A stretch of DNA of 64,000 nt from Dipylidium caninum (Eukaryota > Platyhelminthes > Cestoda > Cyclophyllidea > Dipylidiidae): assembly GCA_017562135.1 (NCBI GenBank), contig QEYB01001436.1, positions 434,001 through 498,000 of the forward strand, written 5' to 3'. Positions within the stretch are counted from its first letter, which is position 1, and each line of letters starts with the position of its first letter. Positions 61,101 through 64,000 of the stretch are shown here, piece after piece. The translations under genes and the position numbers were made by a program. A model generated the notes under the pieces. That model was given only the letters and a program-made list of their open reading frames with translations, did not search any database and had not been told where the DNA came from.

Positions 61101-63913
61101 TGCACACGGTAGCCTTGCGGTGGTGAAATCACCAAACCCGAGCCACCGCGCCCCCACCCGTGCCTGCAGGGCATCCGAGCCACACACACTGACCCGTGAC
61201 TGTGTCAGCACGCGCAGTTGGGGAGTGAAATACCCACGACTCTTGATTTGAACAGCCTGTGGGCCTTCGCCACTGAATGTCCCGCTATAGTGCAATAGTT
61301 CAGAGGTACTGTCATCTCCTCTACGTCAAAACCGCCTCTAAAATCGACTGCTAAATGAACGCAGGGTGGCAGGTGGGAAGCGGACTTACTTTTGCTGGTG
61401 GAGGGCCGCACGTGCAGGGCGTCGGGATATTTGTGGAGAAGGGACTGGCTAAACCAATGCGAACACCATTGAAAGAAATCGGTCTGCACCTCCTCCATCA
61501 CACTCGGGTTGCTGGCCGGTCCCTGTCGACGGAGGCGAGTGTAAGGTGGAGGAGATTTTAAAGTTCCACAAAAAAAGGAGAGGGAAGGGGGGGGGGCACC
61601 TAAGTCTCGTGGCCATTTTCGGCTGCCAACCAAATCGAGGTGTTTGTTTAGCGAAGTGCCAAAGGCAACATTCGGGAAGACTGTCGATGGGAGGGTGACT
61701 GTGCTATCGTGTTGCGTGAAACCGACTGCGCCTTTCGCTCCCCTCACACAGAATAACAACAAGAAGGGTGAAAAAGCAGTTTTCACATTTCAAAAAGGCA
61801 TTCTAAGGAAGTCTGACCTCCTCGCATGAGGGCATCGCCTATTACACGCGGCCTTCAAGTAAAGCGGCATGAGTATGCGTGAGCAGCACAACCGACCGGT
61901 CTGGAATACCGTCCAAACACCTCACAAGGCAGACTGCGATGTCTGTGGTGGAGAGTGAGAAGACTACCGAGACTCTCGGCACGTCTAACTGACACAAAAG
62001 GAGATTTAAAAAAACACGTTGTTTTTTAGTGTGAGGGACGTGTGCACATACACTGTTATCCGATCCAGCAGCGTGGCGCCTCCGAGGAATTTGTTGTGTC
62101 ATGGCGCCTATCGACTGTTGTTGTTGTTGTTGCTGCGGTGATTGACTATAAGGGAAAGACGCAGGTGGGGAACACCATGAGGCCGGTTCACGAGAGAGAA
62201 AAATAAAAATTTGGGGAAATATGGGTTAGGACTATCTGCCCAAGCTGAGTCTGGACGGCGTGGCAACCCGGAAACGTCGTGGCTCGAGACTCTGGCGAGG
62301 TGGCCTACTGTAGGTGGAGCCATAGAACTGCTTCAACCGTGCCTAACAGCGCGTCAGTGCTTAGATTCAGAGGTCAGATTAACTGTGAAATATGTTGACA
62401 GGTCGTAATGACGCGGAGAAGCGGTAATCGAAAATAAGACCCCAAGTGTGGTGCATTCAAAATCCGCCCGAACAGGACTCACGTCGGCGTCTTTGCGTGG
62501 GACTCGGCCGAGGTGACACTTGCACCATCCTCGGCGGGTGGTGTGTGTGCTCCTCGCAGAAACAGGCGTCCATTTATCACGACGACCTCGCGATCTATGT
62601 CGTACTACAGGGGGAAAAGAGAGAGAGAGAGAGAAGGAGAAGAGGGGAGGATGAGGAGGACGTAAGTACGACCATCAATTGAGAGTCTCGTGGAAGAGTT
62701 GGCAGAACTCACCCGTCGGATTAGCTGAAAAAAAAGAAGTAGAAAAGAGACAATCAGAAACAAAGGCCGAGACGCCAATGTTGGCACATTCGTAAACTAA
62801 GCAAAAAAGTTCCAGGCTCCTGTCGCCTTTTCAATAGTGACGGAGAGCGACAGTGCTGGGATAGACAAAAAAACAGTGTAGTGTGGATTTAAAAAGTTGT
62901 CACAGTAATTGTGTGGCGTGCAATGAAAACCCCCAACTATGTGAAAACGGGCGCGCGTGTTGAATCATCGCGGTGACGACCTGAGGTCAGTTGATGGCTA
63001 CTACAGGCGCGGTGCAGGACTGCCTCCAGGTTGCATTGCACTTCTCGGGACGACGGCGTGGAAAGACACGCACATTGGCCGTTCCACACGAGGCTGCCCC
63101 CGCGGAGCTCATCCCGTGGGGGCGGAGGAGAAGGGGTGAGTGCACCTCGACGCCGCCTTGAGCTCCGACATTACGGCTGGGCACTTTCGTCTTCAAATCT
63201 CCAATGCCAACGCCCATTGACGACAAATGGATTATTTATCGTATGCGCTCGAGGTCTTTTCTCTCGCAGACGTCTACAGACTCGGATTTGGCGACTTCGA
63301 GGCTAATTAGACCCTCAGACTAGGTCTGCGCATTCCGCCACCCGACTTGGGCACGCAGGGAGGTGGATGGACTGTCTGAGACCTGGCCAAAGTCCCTTGT
63401 CCACATCGGCAAAAAATGGCGGTGAATTAAAACTCCTCAGGCACAAGCGCATTAGAATGAAGGTGAGGGAGTCGAGGTTGGACGAGAGATAACCGGAAAG
63501 AGTAAAGCCTCAGGGAAGATGAGACCGCTTTCACACTCAACTTTGCGGGTAGCGTAGCTTAAAGGGTCTATGTCGAGATAAATGGCGATAGTCGACCTTC
63601 AAATCCCACAAATCCATACAGGAAAGATGTATGAAAAGACCGACTGGCTGAGAAACGGTTTCAGACTAGACACCGTGTCAGAATCAAATCGAACTGGGGA
63701 CGACAGGAGAGGAATTTGCCATGCAAAGAAACCGCGAAATCACTTAATGGGAGGAAAAAAGAGGCGACGGGTGAGGGTAACTCACCTCCTGGACAATGTG
63801 GAGGAAGATGACGTTGGCCAATTTTGCAACGGAGGCATGGGGATCGGCAGCAAGGACAAGCACAGTGTCCCACAACTGTTCGAAGATGCCACTGGGCACA
63901 TTGGGCTCAAAGT
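55049..63913 (-). CDS. rptor: Raptor, mTORC1 scaffold, C-terminal part (5' end outside window)
   Basis: Eleven minus-strand exons join in frame to 704 residues and a stop; the caspase-like N-terminal domain and most HEAT repeats lie beyond the right edge. The first exon gives the last HEAT segment (FEQLWDTVLVLAADPHASV; human YTQIWRVLLHLAADPYPEV). A low-complexity linker with seven Gln follows, then VQTDFFQWCSHWFSQ (human VQTGFCDWSARYFAQ) and the WD40 propeller: AKFHPYKPHLLVA, SLLLTASRDGCIRVWQNYD, HVSGDVRVVRTFDTDREVRV and the terminal HPYEPLIAVGMNDASIHLL (human HPHWPHLAVGSNDYYISVY). Raptor recruits TOS-motif substrates such as S6K and 4E-BP to mTOR and places mTORC1 at lysosomes with Rag GTPases. 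The propeller is divergent but complete. Confidence 0.93.
55591..55740 (-). CDS. rptor: Raptor WD40 exon (penultimate)
   Basis: 50 codons, phase 0 at both ends. The acceptor TTTTGCAG and donor GAG|GTGAGG flank it. Encodes HLVAYGGLRQFSVARLHDG and PTAIAIHPYE, corresponding to the human IACGSVNQFTAIYNSSGE and CLAFHPHW blade. A second in-frame donor lies 27 bases further on. Confidence 0.88.
56021..56276 (-). CDS. rptor: Raptor WD40 exon
   Basis: One split base then 85 codons. Encodes SRVLDLAFAPYQADRRLYAV and GSGAVGAWQLD, a WD repeat followed by a variable loop. The donor is CAG|GTGAGG and the acceptor is TTATTAG. Phase matches both neighbours. Confidence 0.85.
56625..56921 (-). CDS. rptor: Raptor WD40 exon with the SGDVRVVRTFDTDRE motif
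   Basis: The clearest Raptor signature in the window: HVSGDVRVVRTFDTDREVRV aligns with human MSSGDVRIVRIWDTDREMKV, followed by an IFAAGFADSRLKIFDTRIP blade. The acceptor CCACCTCCAG and donor GC|GTGAGT are both good. The first base completes the Trp codon left by the previous exon. Confidence 0.92.
56922..58974 (-). other. Raptor intron between WD40 exons
   Basis: A 2.05 kb GT-AG intron, AT-rich at 57,000-57,660 and GC-richer toward 58,974. The flanking exons already join in frame at a Trp codon, so no exon is missing; none is visible. Confidence 0.75.
58975..59118 (-). CDS. rptor: Raptor WD40 exon
   Basis: Encodes AQVTSMELLNTLEERSLLLT and ASRDGCIRVWQNYD, matching human TRVTAMEYLNGQDCSLLLTA and DDGAIRVWKNF. 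The acceptor is CCTTTCAG and the donor CTG|GTGAGA. It ends ...LLTA plus two bases of a Trp codon, as in human VTAW. Confidence 0.9.
59119..60128 (-). other. Raptor intron
   Basis: A 1.0 kb GT-AG intron with no recognisable exon or repeat array. Confidence 0.75.
60129..60837 (-). CDS. rptor: Raptor long exon: linker and first WD40 blade
   Basis: 709 bases, the longest Raptor exon here. Encodes a Ser-rich linker, an Arg-rich segment and the first propeller strands LGAKFHPYKPHLLVA (human VVKFHPFTPCIAVA). It ends at the donor TACGA|GTAAGC. The acceptor CCGCCTCTCTAG gives a start two bases into a Thr codon, in phase with the previous exon. Confidence 0.88.
61390..61522 (-). CDS. rptor: Raptor exon with the VQTDFFQW motif
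   Basis: Encodes EEVQTDFFQWCSHWFSQSLL, matching human SATVQTGFCDWSARYFAQPV just before the propeller. The donor is AAAA|GTAAGT; the acceptor GTCGACAG has only a modest pyrimidine tract. Confidence 0.87.
62052..62145 (-). CDS. rptor: Raptor linker exon with poly-Gln
   Basis: The acceptor CTTTCCCTTATAG is good; the donor AGT|GTATGT is acceptable. Encodes QSP followed by seven Gln and a basic segment IPRRRHAAGS. No family conservation is expected in this linker; the call rests on phase and splice sites. Confidence 0.7.
62483..62604 (-). CDS. rptor: Raptor linker exon
   Basis: The acceptor CCCCCTGTAG and donor GAC|GTGAGT flank 40 codons plus two bases. The product YDIDREVVVINGRLFLRG and a Thr/Pro/Ser-rich tail is not conserved enough to confirm. 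It is the only splice-compatible open stretch linking its neighbours in frame. Confidence 0.65.
62713..62724 (-). CDS. rptor: Possible 12-base Raptor microexon
   Basis: Twelve bases (Leu-Ile-Arg-Arg) lie between an excellent acceptor with a long pyrimidine run ending CAG and an excellent donor CGG|GTGAGT. Phase is 0 at both ends, so it can be included or skipped without shifting frame. No homology can confirm so short a piece. Confidence 0.4.
62725..63785 (-). other. Raptor intron
   Basis: About 1.1 kb, GT-AG. No further exon recognised, though a short poorly conserved linker exon could be missed. Confidence 0.6.
63786..63913 (-). CDS. rptor: Raptor exon: end of HEAT-repeat region
   Basis: Encodes FEPNVPSGIFEQLWDTVLVL and AADPHASVAKLANVIFLHIV, matching human FNSVYTQIWRVLLHLAADPY and PEVSDVAMKVLNSI. 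The acceptor has a long T/C tract ending GGTGCAG; the donor is GAG|GTGAGT. It starts two bases into a codon, so the preceding exon lies beyond the window. Confidence 0.9.
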
Positions 63914-64000
63914 CTGCACCGAAAAGACGGGAGAATGAGAAAAAAAAACTCTAAAAGAAAACATCCGTTACTTCAAGTCCTTCAGACCGTCGAGAATTCG

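Noticed and set aside
63968..64000. Minus-strand RILDGLKDL as the end of another Raptor exon
   Set aside because: The donor at GAA|GTAAC leaves a phase that does not join the exon starting at 63,913 without a stop codon.

Overview
This is eukaryotic, animal nuclear DNA. Coding sequence is split by GT-AG introns (one GC-AG), intergenic spacers are long, and the genes are animal developmental and signalling genes. I assembled three genes exon by exon and checked reading phase across every junction. Domain divergence and short-to-medium introns would fit a flatworm or another fast-evolving invertebrate. The sequence does not settle the phylum, and no bacterial or viral gene was recognised.

Layout. 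(1) 1-3,175, plus strand: a two-exon forkhead gene, best match FoxL1 type, with a TATA box at the window's left edge, an intron inside the forkhead domain and a C-terminal eh1-like Groucho motif. (2) 3,176-29,317: about 26 kb with no gene I can support. It is very GC-rich and full of purine/pyrimidine tracts, microsatellites and CCAAT-box clusters. It contains a large imperfect inverted repeat, with arms near 17,755-20,655 and 25,165-27,905 around a spacer of about 4.5 kb. (3) 29,318-53,738, minus strand: a complete seven-exon Axin gene (916 codons plus stop) with RGS, GSK3-binding, beta-catenin-binding and DIX regions in the family order. (4) 55,049-64,000, minus strand: the 3' part of Raptor (mTORC1 scaffold), eleven exons giving 704 residues, from the end of the HEAT region through the C-terminal WD40 propeller. 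Its 5' half lies beyond the right edge.

Axin and Raptor lie head-to-tail on the same strand, about 1.3 kb apart from stop codon to start codon. By eye, base composition changes near 53.75 kb: the axin introns and the forkhead-axin spacer are GC-rich with few stops, while the Raptor introns and the axin upstream region are AT-richer. Low stop density explains most long ORFs between 3 and 53 kb, which I treat as spurious.

Functionally, Axin organises the beta-catenin destruction complex (Wnt pathway), Raptor presents substrates to mTOR, and the forkhead protein is a sequence-specific transcription factor, probably a repressor through Groucho. Nothing indicates that the three act together. The least explained structures are the 10 kb inverted repeat and the CCAAT-box clusters.
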